Assembly (NCBI GenBank): GCA_002786065.1
Contig: NHNY01000002.1
Span: 868,001-932,000 of the forward strand
DNA from: Microcyclospora pomicola
Taxonomy: Eukaryota > Ascomycota > Dothideomycetes > Capnodiales
Direction: 5' to 3'
Length of the DNA: 64,000 nt
The position numbers and the translations under genes were made by a program. Positions 1 through 13,628 of this stretch are shown piece by piece (within the stretch, counting starts at the first letter, position 1; every line of letters begins with the position of its first letter). The notes under the pieces are model-generated. The model had not been told where the DNA came from and did not search any database. It saw nothing but the letters and a program-made list of their open reading frames with translations.

Positions 1-360
1 AACGCAGCTGCTCCCAGAGCGGTGCCTGGCTGGAAAGATATCGTGGCTTCCTGGGGCAGTGTCTGCGTTTTGAAAGATGACGGACATGTCGTTGCTTGGG
101 GAAGAAACGATCACGGCCAGCTCCCGCCTGAGGGTCTACCACCGATCGAAGCAATAGCTGCTGGTAGCGAGCACTTTGTTGCAACCACGACGACTGGACA
201 GGTGTACGTATGGGGCTGGGGTGAGCACGGGAATTGTGGAGTACCTACCGAACTAAACGGGGATGTCAAAGCACGATACAACACAATTGAAGTGTTGGGG
301 AAGACAGCCGCCGTGTTTGCTGGTTGTGCGACAACTTTCCTAGCGACGCGCACTGCCTGA
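1..360 (+). CDS. RCC1-like repeat protein, 3' end (partial)
   Basis: The reading frame is open from the first base of the window to TGA at 358-360, giving about 119 residues of the C-terminal part of a longer protein; its start lies outside. The sequence shows beta-propeller repeats of the RCC1 type, with the recurring pattern of GSVCVLKDDGHVVAWGRN and, some 40 residues on, HFVATTTTGQVYVWGWGEHG. Among fungal proteins this resembles the Ats1 (alpha-tubulin suppressor) branch more than the nuclear Ran exchange factor, but the fragment is too short to decide. The gene ends tail to tail with rad9, 48 bases away, so the two probably share a terminator region. Confidence 0.8.
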   Translation, partial: NAAAPRAVPGWKDIVASWGSVCVLKDDGHVVAWGRNDHGQLPPEGLPPIEAIAAGSEHFVATTTTGQVYVWGWGEHGNCGVPTELNGDVKARYNTIEVLGKTAAVFAGCATTFLATRTA

Positions 361-408
361 GGAATGATTCGATCATGCTAAATTTGCAAGCGCGATTCGC
401 CATCTGTT

Positions 409-1904
409 TCAATCAAACATTCCATGGAGTTGCGATAGCCGTTGCGTGGGCTCTAGTCCTCGTTGGCTTGACTCATCCTCGAGACTCTGCTTTTGCCGGT
501 CTGGTTGGACACTTGCGCTGTCGCGGAATGTCGGATGGAAGCTGGCACTCGAATCATCATTGCTTGCATCCCAGCCCAACATTTCTTCTCCATTCTGGTC
601 ATCATAGTTGGGCGGATCCCAAGGTCGATCATCATCGTCTCTAGGCATGAAAAGACTATCAGGGTCCTGGTTGGTGAAGCTCATGGACTGCTCGGGAATT
701 TCTGGCCCAGTATGCTGCTGCTGCCTATTACCCAGGGCTGGCTTTCTTGTAGCCGGCCGGGTGGGCGGCGGCATGTTTGGCCTGACTTGGCTGGTCGTTG
801 CCTGAGCGGCTGGTACTACAGAGGGTTGTCTGGAGGCGCTCCGCATTGAGACAAACCTCGGCGTTGGCGTAACCTCTGTATTACCAGTCGTCATCAAGGT
901 GAATTCGCTGTAGACACCAAAGTTGTGATAGCTGAACTGGAGGGGCCGCCGAGGCTGCGAGAAATGACACAAGATAGACGTTCTTAATGTCTCCGCGTGG
1001 GTCACGATACTCTTGAAGTCTTTGACACTGATCGTGATATGCATGTTCTCCTGCATGTGGAAGTCGTCAAAGTCCTCGGTGTGGATAGCTATGGCAGTCT
1101 CAAGCGGCTGCTTGAGCACCTCTGAAAAGACGTTAGGCACAGCCACTCGGCCGAGAAATCAAGGACACTCACCTTTACCGTCTTGAATCTTCTCCGTATA
1201 GCTGATGAAACTGGCTTTCTTCTCTGTGGCAACGATATCAAGCTGCTCCGTTCTAGGTCCGAAGAATTCGACATACTCTCTTAATACTCTGGAGCTGATG
1301 GTCCAGCCTTGATCGGCTGTTGTCCTGTCGAAAAGAGCATGCATGACCTCGACCGCTTCATACGTTAAGCGATAAGTCTTGGTCATGCCTATGTGCTGTC
1401 AGAAGTGGGGAGACATCTATCGTTGGTCGACCAAGTGCACTTACCATGTTTGCAAAGCAGCTTGACTACAAGTCTGCATTCTACCTGATCGAGCTGATCC
1501 TGCACGCTCACATTGCAACGCTCGATCATGGAGTCTCGACCACGTCCATCGCTGACTCGGCCCTTAAAGACTGCCTGCAGTGCTTTATTGGAGAGTTGGC
1601 AGGTGAAACGATCGCCATTTTGAGCAAAACTACTCCGTGCATTGAAGTTATAGCTGATGAAGAATGTTTTTGCATCGAAAGCGAATGAGGCATACGCCGT
1701 CCGCGAGCTGTTTAAAGCGGTAATTGTCAGCTAAAGGCATGTTAGCAACATTTGCTATTGTTCTCGATCCTGGAAACAAGCAGTTCAAACCTTCTCGCTG
1801 CGTGCTTCAAGTGACACCGACTCGCCAAATTTCGCAAGACATATCAAGGCTTCGTATAGTCGCGAAGTAGCATCTGGAAGTAAAGAGAAGTGAAGTACCG
1901 CCAT
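409..1904 (-). CDS. rad9: DNA damage checkpoint protein Rad9 (9-1-1 clamp)
   Basis: Four exons on the minus strand (1904-1791, 1730-1445, 1388-1173, 1121-409) encode about 442 residues. Introns are 60, 56 and 51 nt with GT-AG ends. The N-terminus reads like the family signature: a short start, then EALICLAKFGESVSLEARSE, then across intron 1 LTITALNSSRTAYASFAFDA followed by KTFFISYNF. Rad9 is the PCNA-like subunit that pairs with Rad1 and Hus1 to form the checkpoint clamp loaded at damaged DNA; the N-terminal two thirds forms the clamp fold. The last ~180 residues are low in complexity, rich in Ser, Asp, Pro and Gln, as expected for the phosphorylated tail that contacts the Dpb11/TopBP1 class. 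The start at 1904 is the only ATG that keeps the conserved N-terminus. Confidence 0.93.
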
Positions 1905-2143
1905 TCGTGTCGTCTATGCAGTCTTTGCTAGCTGACAAGTTTGTGTTGTCGTGCAACCTTAACAGACGTTCCAGCTTGGCGTCGCGTTCGCGGTCGACTG
2001 GAGGAGACGCGACCTGTGTCAGACGTCATTGTCATGCCTGGCATGTGCACTGCACACTGATGTCTGCCCGTCGCAAACATCGAAGTGAATATTAGCACTT
2101 TGACGGAGAAGTCTTCATATTCGATGATATAGGATTTATCATC

Positions 2144-3883
2144 ATGGTTGGATTCACAACGGAGACGATACCCGCAGATCTCCTGCACGTTCTGTGTCTT
2201 GAATTAGCAGCGCGACTGGACTTTGGCACTCTGTATAATTGTGCGATATCTTCGAGATACCTAGCCAATGCAGGTGCGATCAACGCTTTATATCGGTATT
2301 AATCTCGATTATGAAGTATGTGATGCCGGTACTGACCTTTGTACAGAGTGTGCCATGAATCTGCGTTCGCAGACTTGGACAATCTCCCCGTGGCGCTGCC
2401 TGAGGAGGATTCAGTAGCGAAGTGGTCAATTCTATGGTCATCTATCATCAGGTCCGCCATGGGGACAGCGATGTTTCCATATTGCCGTCATTTACGCGTG
2501 CTTGATCTCCAAGACCTCCAGCTCTTGTTGGAGACCTTGGACGAGGCAAGGTTCCGGAACAAGATTGGCAAGCAGTTTTTCGCCGGCGGATTCACAAAGT
2601 TCCACCACCGACATGACAAAAGCGTAAGATGGCGAGCTGGAAGACTTGACGTCAAACAAATTCTCCTTTCCATTGGTGACGAAGTCATCGGGGGTGCACC
2701 ATTGCTCTCCTCTTTAAGAGAGCCAAATGTGGTGGATCTCTTCTCGGAAGCTTTGCCTCGCTGGGTGCCAAAGCTTAGCCATTTACGTGAACTGTCGTTG
2801 TGGGACGGGCAAGCACTGGCAAACAAGAACCTGCAGACTCTGGTACTCGAGTCCGCTCCTTCACTCGATCGCCTACGCATCTACCATTCCAAAGATCCTG
2901 ATTCTGACCACCATCTGGCTGCTTTCATTGGCGGGATGCGGGAAAACACACTCGCTACATTTGAAAACATCTCTCAGGTTCCTATCGGCAAAGAAACATG
3001 TATTGCTTTGAACCATCATCGAGCTAGTCTGAAAACGTTGAAACTTGCTCTCGGAGAAGACGGTCTTCTTGCTCTTGGACTGTTGCGGGAATGCACAAAT
3101 CTCGAGACACTGTCGATAGCATCTCTGATTCCACGTCTTGGTACAGCGGTAGACCTCAAGACGGCACACAATGACTCGTATCTGGAGATCCTGCAGTGGC
3201 TGAAGGATTGTAGCTCGCTGAAAGATGTCACATTCGCTGATCTACCATCTGCGCCCGACCTCCTCCTACCTCTCCTTCTGAACGCCGATGCGAGACTACA
3301 AAAACTGCAGATCAACTCCAAAGAGGGTACCATGTACATCGCTAATGATCACCACGCCTTTCACAACGCGCTCCAAGCCCAACCTAGTCTCCGTGCGCTT
3401 AGCCTAACAGCTGACCCAGATCCAGCCAGCAGAGATGGTATTGAGACGCTGTTGACCTCGTTGTGCGCATTGAGAGAGCTGCGTGAGCTCCACCTCACCA
3501 ACATATCAGAGTACTTTACAAACGAGCATATCACTATGCTTGCCGATAACCTGCCCCAGCTCAACTCGATATACGTGGGCGGATACGGTATCTCAGATGG
3601 CGTGCTGAAAGCACTCGCCGGATTGAAAACACTTCGTCAGCTGAACTTTGCTGGCATAACATCATTCACCGGCAGTGGTCTCATGGACTTCATTCAAAGT
3701 CTTGGACCTGGTAACCAAGGCTTGATCCTGTCCATTGATAATGCTGACCAGGAGAGTCTCATTTCAGCGGAACTTCAGGACTCTATTAAAGATGCGATAA
3801 ATTCAAAGGTGGCTGGCGTTTTTGAATACCAACCTTATAGGGATCCTGACGTGCCCGAATTTGACCAGAGTGACTCTGATTGA
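2144..3883 (+). CDS. F-box/leucine-rich-repeat-like protein
   Basis: Two exons (2144-2295, 2347-3883) joined by a 51-nt intron give about 562 residues. The first exon reads ETIPADLLHVLCLELAARLD and continues into NCAISSRYLANAG, which has the spacing of a fungal F-box (IP-x-[DE]-[IL]-L ... F-x-[TS]-L-x-N-C). The remainder is a chain of leucine-rich segments such as LRELSLWDGQALANKNLQTL and LRQLNFAGITSFTGSGLMDF, typical of substrate-binding LRRs of SCF-ligase adaptors. The extreme C-terminus is acidic (PDVPEFDQSDSD). I cannot name a specific orthologue. The role as an SCF adaptor is inferred from the architecture; the F-box is degenerate enough that a plain LRR protein is possible. Confidence 0.75.
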
Positions 3884-4040
3884 GTTATGTACAATGTCCT
3901 GAATCTATACAGCACATCACGCACGACGCGGCGAACAATGACGTCAGGCACTGCAATTATGCTCATCTCATGTCGTTGCAAAAGTGTTGAGGTATAACCT
4001 TGAACTACGGAAGCTGCTCAGAAGATCAGAGGTCCACATC

Positions 4041-5991
4041 ATGAAACGCATACTGGTCATTGCTGGATCTGACAGCTCCGGCGGAGCGTAAGTATCTCCT
4101 CTCTTAGTGATGTTCGAGGCTAGCGGAACTAAACTATGTGCCTAGAGGTCTGGAAGCAGATCAGAAAGTAATTGCAGCACATGGCTGTTATGCTATGACA
4201 GCGACCACTGCATTGACAGCACAGAACACCCAAGGTGTTCTCGGAATCCATGAGACACCATCGGAATTTGTGGTTCAGCAGATTGATGCATGCATAGATG
4301 ACATCGGAGTAGATGTTGTTAAGACAGGTACCAAGCACTATAACTAAAGCTGTTCACCATGCTGAAACACACAAGGCATGCTTGCATCTTCAAGTACGGT
4401 GACTGCCGTGGCCTCTGCCCTCAAAAGACACAACATCTCCGTTTCTGTCATTGACCCTGTACGAGCACTTCCAGTATTGAACTGTACTGGGTACTGATGA
4501 ACATAAGGTCATGGTCGCAACCAGTGGAGCTCAATTGTTACCTGAGGCTGCCATAAAGGAGCTTTGTAACACTCTCATGCCTCAAACATACCTACTCACG
4601 CCCAACATCCCAGAAGCCAATCTGATTCTCCAACATGCTGGCCAAAAATCCATCGAGGTTCATGATCTTGACGGTCTCATCATGCTTGCTGCAGCTGTAC
4701 AGAAGTTGGGTCCGAGATTTGTGTTACTCAAGGGCGGACATCTCCCATTGACTTCAGATCTCATGGCCGCGCACAAGCAGAAGGAGAGAAAGGTGATTGC
4801 AAATGTCATTTATGGCGACGCAATATCCGAAGTTGTGCAATTACCTTACCAAGACTCTCGCAACACTCACGGCACTGGTTGCTCCCTTGCTTGTAAGCTG
4901 TGACGTTATGTCGTGCCATGACAGACATTCTGACATGCTTCAGCTGCTATTGCATGTCAACTTGCACGTGGGACCGATGTTGTCGAGGCTGTACGTCTTG
5001 CGTGCCGATATGTCGATGCTGCCATCAGGACCAGCCCAAACCTAGGTCACGGCTCGGGTCCACTCAATCACTTCCATTCGCTCCAGACCTTACCATTTCC
5101 ACCGTAAGGCGTTCTGAAATAAGTGTTACTAGCTCCGCATGTTGGCTAACTAGGTGTTCAAGTGGCTCATTCGTTGACTATGTGCTCGAACGGCAAGACG
5201 TCCGTCCAGTCTGGGATAAATTCACAAACCACGAATTTGTGCGTCGTATGGGAGATGGCAGTCTGCCACCTGAGACTTTCAAATACTACATGATTCAAGA
5301 CTATCTATACTTGATCCATTTCGCGAGAGCTAACGCTCTGGCGGGCTACAAGTCAAAGAAGCTCGACGACATCGCAGGAGTACGTGCTCCCTGAACAGAT
5401 CTGAACCATGGACTGATGACCTGTGTGTGCAGGCGGCACAAATTGTGACCCACATCCGCAGCGAAATCGAATTGCACCTCAGTGAGTGCAGAGACTTTGG
5501 CCTCAGTCAGGAGGACCTCGAGAAATACGAGGAGAGCCAAGGTAGCTAGTCCGTGAGCATTGAGTCTTGAGAGCCTGCCACTGATATGCAACAGCCTGTA
5601 CAGCTTATACCCGCTACGTTCTCGATATTGGCATGTCCGAAGACTGGCTAGCTCTCCAGATTGCATTATTACCATGTCTCCTTGGGTACGCGGTCATTGC
5701 GAAGAGTCTACACGAGCTGCAACCAAGCCTACCACCAGAGTCGGCGCCGAACAGATACTTGACGTGGATCAACAATTATATCGCTGAAGATTACACCACG
5801 GCAGTGGAGAAAGGTCGTGGTAAGTTGTGACCAGACTTGGTGCATACGAAACGGACACTGATCATGCTATAGCGTTGATCGAAAGGCACGCCTCTCAACA
5901 AGCACCGGCTAGAGTGGAAGAACTAGTAAACATTTTTATCCATGCCACGAATATGGAGACAGGATTCTGGGACATGGCTTCCACGCCGTAA
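4041..5991 (+). CDS. THI20: Bifunctional HMP/HMP-P kinase and TenA-type thiaminase (Thi20 family)
   Basis: Nine exons (4041-4087, 4146-4327, 4376-4458, 4508-4892, 4944-5103, 5154-5379, 5433-5541, 5595-5819, 5873-5991) encode about 511 residues; all eight introns are 48-60 nt. The N-terminal half is a ribokinase-fold ThiD kinase: it starts KRILVIAGSDSSGGAGLEAD, which binds the hydroxymethylpyrimidine, and carries the catalytic anion-hole motif HGTGCSLA. The C-terminal ~215 residues are a TenA/Thi-4 domain with the nucleophilic cysteine in ALLPCLLGYAVIA and a late conserved Glu in METGFWDMA. The enzyme phosphorylates HMP to HMP-PP for thiamine synthesis and salvages degraded thiamine. Fusion of the two domains is normal for fungal Thi20-22. 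I saw no thiamine-pyrophosphate riboswitch core in its introns or leader. Confidence 0.95.
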
Positions 5992-6414
5992 AACAATCAG
6001 GCTGCTTGAGATCACTGCTGTGTGAATGTGGCCAGCATTCATGTTTCCGAGCGTGTTTTCAGCAAGACCAGACGCGATAGAATATGCTAAATTACATCGA
6101 TACTTCAAGCAATACATAACGATATCTGGGGCGCATTGATGTCCCTGAAGACCGGAGTTGTGTTTGACACGTGACATGATTGGTCATTTTCAGCAGCGCA
6201 ACGTCAGGATTCCTAGCGCCTTCCGAGATTTTTTGCGCGTTGTTATCCTACTGCGCCCTTTCTCGACAACATCTCTGTTTTACTACAACTTTTGTTCTTG
6301 CTTTCATCACCCACCCAGTGACTGTCTACTTGCAATCGCTGTGTTAATCACTCACTCGATACTTAGAATTTCGTGGATCGTCTTCGACAAGCACACTTCA
6401 CCTTCACTTCAGCC
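5992..6414. other. Intergenic region THI20-DBP2
   Basis: About 420 bases separate the THI20 stop from the DBP2 start. The last ~180 bases are pyrimidine-rich and contain no ATG after the one at about 6177, so they probably form the DBP2 promoter and 5' leader. No RNA gene or repeat is visible. Confidence 0.6.
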
Positions 6415-8819
<2,405 letters not shown>

Positions 8820-9344
8820 AGAGTCCGTGTCTGTTGCAAACCAGACATAGATTTTGTGGAAAGGTGTCGTTGGCATGAGCTCGGCGTTTTGTTTGGGGAT
8901 CAGTATATGGCGTGGCCACTGCTGCTATGGCTGCATGAGGCACATATGCGACAGCGCAGCCTGTTGTAATCTTGCAGGGCCAACTTTCATATTTGTTTTA
9001 GTAAGACTATAGACTGCAGATTCGTGATAGACGGCAATCTGAAAATGCTTCTCGTTGACAAGCCAACTTCGATGAACTCTGAACATGCCCAAGCAATACC
9101 GGAACAAGTTTTGAGGTTATTGCATACTACACCTGACGCTAGGTATGAACATTACCAGATCCTCCCTCACCCCAATAACTTGTGAATAATACCACAGTGC
9201 TTATGTACAGTGTCATGCACGATGAGTCTTCCTGTGGACCAATTAGGAAAGTAGCTGGACCACTAAAGCAGCACACGACTCTGCTGACTATCACATGTTT
9301 CAACCTCATCTCTCGGCCATACCTGTGCTTCACTATACGCGACA
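8820..9344. other. Intergenic region
   Basis: About 525 bases hold the DBP2 3' UTR and the promoter of the next gene. I see no ORF of coding character, RNA gene or repeat. Confidence 0.5.
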
Positions 9345-10910
9345 ATGGCGCCTCACCTGGGTAGCCTCGCGCGCGATGAGGTGCCAGCGAGAGGCCATCC
9401 ATGCTTTCCACGTTTCCTTATCATCGGCGCCGGTTCTCGTGGTAACTCTTACGCTCGAGCTCTACGAGATTCGGGCCTGGGTGAAGTGAGCGCTGTTGCA
9501 GAACCAAATGACTTCAAGCGCCAGCGGTTTGTCGATCGATATATCAAAACGACTGACAATTCACAACCGCGAGAATATGCCTTCCAGGACTGGACGGATT
9601 TCATCGCGTATGAAGACGACCGTCGGCGCAAGCAGGCTTCTGGTGAATCTTCCATAGCCAGCGGTGTGGACGGAGTGTTCGTTTGTGTGAAAGACGACAT
9701 GCACGCACAAGTCGTGGTAGAAGTTGCCAGGTTAGGCTTGCATTTGATGTGCGAGAAGCCGCTGGCAACGACGCTGGCAGATTGCCTGAGGATCCAACGG
9801 ACGCTGAACTCGTACCCGGAGCGCATCTTTGCGATCGGACATGTGTTACGATATAGTCCACACAACATGTTGCTTCGGCACCTGCTTCTGGAGAAGTCTG
9901 TGATCGGGGATGTCCTCTCGATGGAGCACGTGGAGCCGGTAGGTTGGTGGCATTTCAGTCATAGCTACGTGCGTGGCCAGTGGCGAAAAGAGAAGACGAG
10001 CGCGCCGAGCTTGTTGACCAAGTCTTGCCATGATATCGACTTCATCTTATGGATGCTATGCTCCAGGCTTGACGGAAAGGGTCGACCGCACCTTCCCAAC
10101 TCTGTGACGAGTGTCGGCAGCTTGAAGCAATTTCGTCGAGCAAGAAAACCAAAGGAGGCAGGTGATGCGACCAATTGTCTTTCATGTCCGATCAAAGAGA
10201 GTTGTATGTACTCCTCGCCACGCATCTACAACGATCGTCACCTGGCCAAAGGTATAACCCGCTGGCCGATAGACATTGTCAATCCTGAAGCGGAGTCCAT
10301 TTTGGAAGATGAAGGCCCGGAGAAAGCAAAAGCCGCTCTTTTGCAAACCCTATCAGAAGACTACGACGTGCACACCACGCCTGTTCACGACATCGAAAGC
10401 AGGCAATGGTATGGTCGCTGTGTCTGGGAAAGTGACAACGATGTCTGTGACGATCAGGTTGTCACGTTCGCCTGGGATGACGATGAGAATGATCCCACAA
10501 GCATCACCGCCAAAACCGCCACGTTCCACATGATCGCGCAGACTCTCGCCCAGTGCGAGCGACGTGGGCGGATCTACGGCACATTAGGTGAGATCAGCTA
10601 CGACAGCAAGCTCATCACAGTCCATGACTTCCGCGACGGATCAACGAAGACGTATACCCCTGAAGTACCGAAAAATTCGCACCACGGCGGCGGTGATGAT
10701 GGGTTGACGCAGATGTTTGTCAAGGCTGTAGCGGCGGTGATGGCACACGAGAAGAGCATTGCGGACGCCCAGCAAGAATTCCTGGGCTGTACGATGGAGG
10801 ACGTCGTGCGCAGCCATGCAGCTGTCTTCGCGGCGGAAGAGGCTAGGCGAGAGAAGAAGGTGGTAGACTGGGCAGAGTGGTGGAAGAGGAATGTTGAGGC
10901 TGCGATATGA
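9345..10910 (+). CDS. Gfo/Idh/MocA family NAD(P)-dependent oxidoreductase
   Basis: A single exon of 521 residues. After a 23-residue leader it has a Rossmann dinucleotide fold: FLIIGAGSRGNSYARALRDS (GxGxxG-type loop) and, about 100 residues further, the family hallmark MCEKPLATT, whose EKP lysine is catalytic in Gfo/Idh/MocA enzymes. The central part KSCHDIDFILWML carries the conserved HxxD of the substrate site. A Cys-rich insert (ATNCLSCPIKESCMY, around residues 275-290) is typical of a fungal subfamily that oxidises sugar-like or streptomycin-type substrates. The true substrate cannot be read. The short N-terminal stretch before the Rossmann strand is unusual but contains no GT-AG pair that would remove it. 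Confidence 0.9.
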   Translation: MAPHLGSLARDEVPARGHPCFPRFLIIGAGSRGNSYARALRDSGLGEVSAVAEPNDFKRQRFVDRYIKTTDNSQPREYAFQDWTDFIAYEDDRRRKQASGESSIASGVDGVFVCVKDDMHAQVVVEVARLGLHLMCEKPLATTLADCLRIQRTLNSYPERIFAIGHVLRYSPHNMLLRHLLLEKSVIGDVLSMEHVEPVGWWHFSHSYVRGQWRKEKTSAPSLLTKSCHDIDFILWMLCSRLDGKGRPHLPNSVTSVGSLKQFRRARKPKEAGDATNCLSCPIKESCMYSSPRIYNDRHLAKGITRWPIDIVNPEAESILEDEGPEKAKAALLQTLSEDYDVHTTPVHDIESRQWYGRCVWESDNDVCDDQVVTFAWDDDENDPTSITAKTATFHMIAQTLAQCERRGRIYGTLGEISYDSKLITVHDFRDGSTKTYTPEVPKNSHHGGGDDGLTQMFVKAVAAVMAHEKSIADAQQEFLGCTMEDVVRSHAAVFAAEEARREKKVVDWAEWWKRNVEAAI

Positions 10911-11368
10911 TATGGAGTATCCGCTTACATGCTCACTCAGGAAGCTTCAGGGACGCTTTCATCTCACACCAGCATGATCGTGCTTATGTCGTGAACAGTC
11001 ACATCCGATTCGATACTGATATCCCTAAGAAAAACACCCGATGATCGGAAAGAGAGGGCAAGACCACGGCGTTTCTACGAGCGAGACAGGGATTGGATGA
11101 CTAAGACAAGGACCCTGAGTGCACGGAGCATAAGACTGATGACGCCCGACCTCTGAGTCTCGGGTATTCAACGATCTCATCCGTGGAGTCGTTCTCATAA
11201 GGTGTATATCATTTGATACAACCGACTTCTCTCCAGTATCATATGCCTTCCTCAAGTCTACCACCAATTCACGTCCATGCTAACCAGCCAACCGGCCATT
11301 GAGGCGCGCGCGTGCTCAGAATCCCAACATCCCCTGAAACGCCTTATTCGCCTAACGCCCTAATCACA
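10911..11368. other. Convergent 3' region
   Basis: About 460 bases lie between two genes that end towards each other. No coding signal, repeat or RNA gene seen; it presumably carries two polyadenylation regions. Confidence 0.5.
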
Positions 11369-13176
11369 TCAAACGGGATACCCATTGAAGCCGATCTTCA
11401 GATGTCCTCGCAGCGCGCTCTGCTGGTTGGTGCCCCACTGCGACTTCCATCCCAGCTCCATCGCTTTGGCTTCTTCGAAAGCACGACGACAATCCTCGGG
11501 TAGCTCGTCGAGGAGATCAGATGAGACGGAGCCGAGTCCGTTGGGACCGGAGGTGGAGTCGAGGACGTTCCCATCGGGACCGGGGTATCCAGAGTGAGAT
11601 ATGGGCGGCGCGGTGAAGATGGTGTCGATCACGGCAAAATTCCGGGAGATGATAGACGGGACATCTGGGAAGAGCTCGGAGTCTGAGGCATTAAGCCCGT
11701 TTGTGAGTGATGTGTCGCCATTGGTAGTTTCTGTTGTGTTGTTGCTGTTGGCTCCGTTCGCTTGGTTTGGAGGACCGCTTGCTGTCGACACAGGAACATG
11801 TTCCCATTTGGCATGCGTTGGTTGCATGATTTTGGGGTAGAACATCATGTTGGTATGCGTGTCATACACACCATCAAGATTTCTGCGGCGCATAGCTGTA
11901 AGAGCCGAGTTGAAGCGGCTGTGATATGTTAGCATGAATTTCGCAGTCGCTGGTCATCAATGGGCCTTACCTTGCTTCCCGTGCGTGTGCGGCCTGCCAG
12001 TTTTGTAGAGTAATGTTATTCCTCCTCTTCCCAGCTGGGCCTGGCTTTCCCATCGGCTGCTGCCCACCTCCTGCTGCTATTCTATACACGTCACTTGCTC
12101 CGTGCCATGCAACATATCTATTGCGGTTGTATTCATCGTTGTTGGACGGCACTCGATCATTCGGATCGGCCAGCTGACCTTCTAACGCTCCTTCTGCGCG
12201 CGCCTCAGCGACCTTGTAGTCGTCTGTGATCCTGCGCCCACCAACAACAATGCGAGCACCGAATTCTCGAAACACCGATCTTGCTGTGACCACACCAATG
12301 TTTCGCCCCTTGTAGCTGCTAGGAAGAATATCGCGATGGATGAGGTTCATCTTCTCGCCTTCTCCCAGTAAAACCTTGAACAACTTTGGATGTTTCGCAA
12401 AAAACAGGTAGCTGTCCCGGAAGCCACAACACCTTGCCGGCTCGGTGGAAAGCATGTATAGGCGCTCGCCACGTCCAGAAATCTTGAATGTGCGGACCCT
12501 GTATTCTCGTCCTCCATGAAGATTGCCGAGTTTGTCGACCTTCGTCTCACCCTCCTCGTCAAAATCCACGATCGCTTCGTCATCCACGACCTCTAGCTCT
12601 CGGCCTTCCTTATCGACGATGGTTCGAGGCGTTTCAGGTTGTTGCCCTCGACGACGACCACGGAAACCACCTCTTCCTCTTGCGCTGCCTAGACCTGCCG
12701 GTCTGCCACGTTTCCGGCGCATAGGTGTCCCAGACTCACTGCCGTCTCCGTCTTCGCGATCAGGTGTGTCTTCACCTCGTCGCATACTTCTCCGCGCATT
12801 GCCTCTACCTCTACCTCGTCTTCGTGGCATTGATGTGATGGTCGGTGGTGCGTCACTTCCGTCCTCCTCCTCCTCGTCTTCTTCTTCGTCGTCTTGCGCC
12901 GGTGTGCCAGCATCGTCTAACAGGTCGTCACCCATGGGAGTTCCAGCATCGTCGCCACCCTCCATTAGAATGTCTTCATCCTCTTCATCGTCGTATTTTC
13001 GCGTGGGTCTGTCTGCCGAGGTGTCAGTTTTGTCGCAAAGCTCCCGTGTTCTGCTATGGCAGAGGCGCAACCGGATGCTGCGCATTTCTGTTCAAGCATG
13101 TTTGTTGCTTACTCGTTGAAGCGCCTGACAGCCTTCCCCGCTTGCTGCCATATGTGTTGCCCTTACGGAAAGGCAT
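11369..13176 (-). CDS. RSC7: RSC/SWI-SNF chromatin remodelling subunit Rsc7/Swp82 (Npl6)
   Basis: Three exons (13176-13113, 13012-11971, 11918-11369) give about 551 residues. The first exon encodes [18 protein letters not shown]; intron 1 is 100 nt with a CTGAC branch site directly before its AG, intron 2 is 52 nt. After an acidic and then Arg/Gly-rich N-terminal third, the conserved Rsc7/Swp82 domain follows: [20 protein letters not shown], then [19 protein letters not shown], and across intron 2 [20 protein letters not shown] followed by [20 protein letters not shown]. The protein is a subunit of the RSC-type nucleosome remodeller in the nucleus. The C-terminal ~130 residues are variable and Ser/Asn-rich. 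The gene lies 452 bases downstream of RPT5 in the same direction. Confidence 0.93.
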
Positions 13177-13628
13177 TGTTGTGAATATGTGATTGGGCGT
13201 CGCTAGAATAGTGTTCTTGGTAACCGGCTTGCACGTTTGCTGGGAGACGCGAGCTGGAGAGACGAGGCGCGACGCCGCCTTGGTGGATGACTAAGGAGAA
13301 TTTCCACGTGCAAATACATGTAAGCACAGACAGTATGATGAGAGGCACGGGATAGTCTACGAGTGTAACACGATAGTTCATGTAACACTTCTCACGTCTA
13401 AAATGTCGTGAGATGAAGGATCTCCGAGAGAACGCTGTTCGCCACATGAATATACAGATTTGGTTGACCCCATGGAGGCAGCGAAAATGCTTTGAGACAC
13501 TTCCTGCACCGATATGAGTGCCGGGATGAAGAAGAGATACCATTGATACAACACAGTCGTTCTCTAGTATAGTACATGCTATATTGCTCGAGTTGATGTC
13601 GTTCCCATGCTCGATTCCATACCCATGT
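13177..13628. other. Intergenic region RPT5-RSC7
   Basis: This 452-base stretch holds the RPT5 3' UTR and the RSC7 promoter. No other feature could be supported. Confidence 0.5.

Noticed and set aside
4041-4145. Thiamine-pyrophosphate riboswitch in the first intron of THI20
   Set aside because: The 58-nt intron is too short and lacks the conserved CTGAGA and pairing elements.
9345-9420. An intron in the first codons of the Gfo/Idh gene to give a shorter N-terminus
   Set aside because: No GT-AG pair in frame removes the extra ~19 residues before the Rossmann strand.
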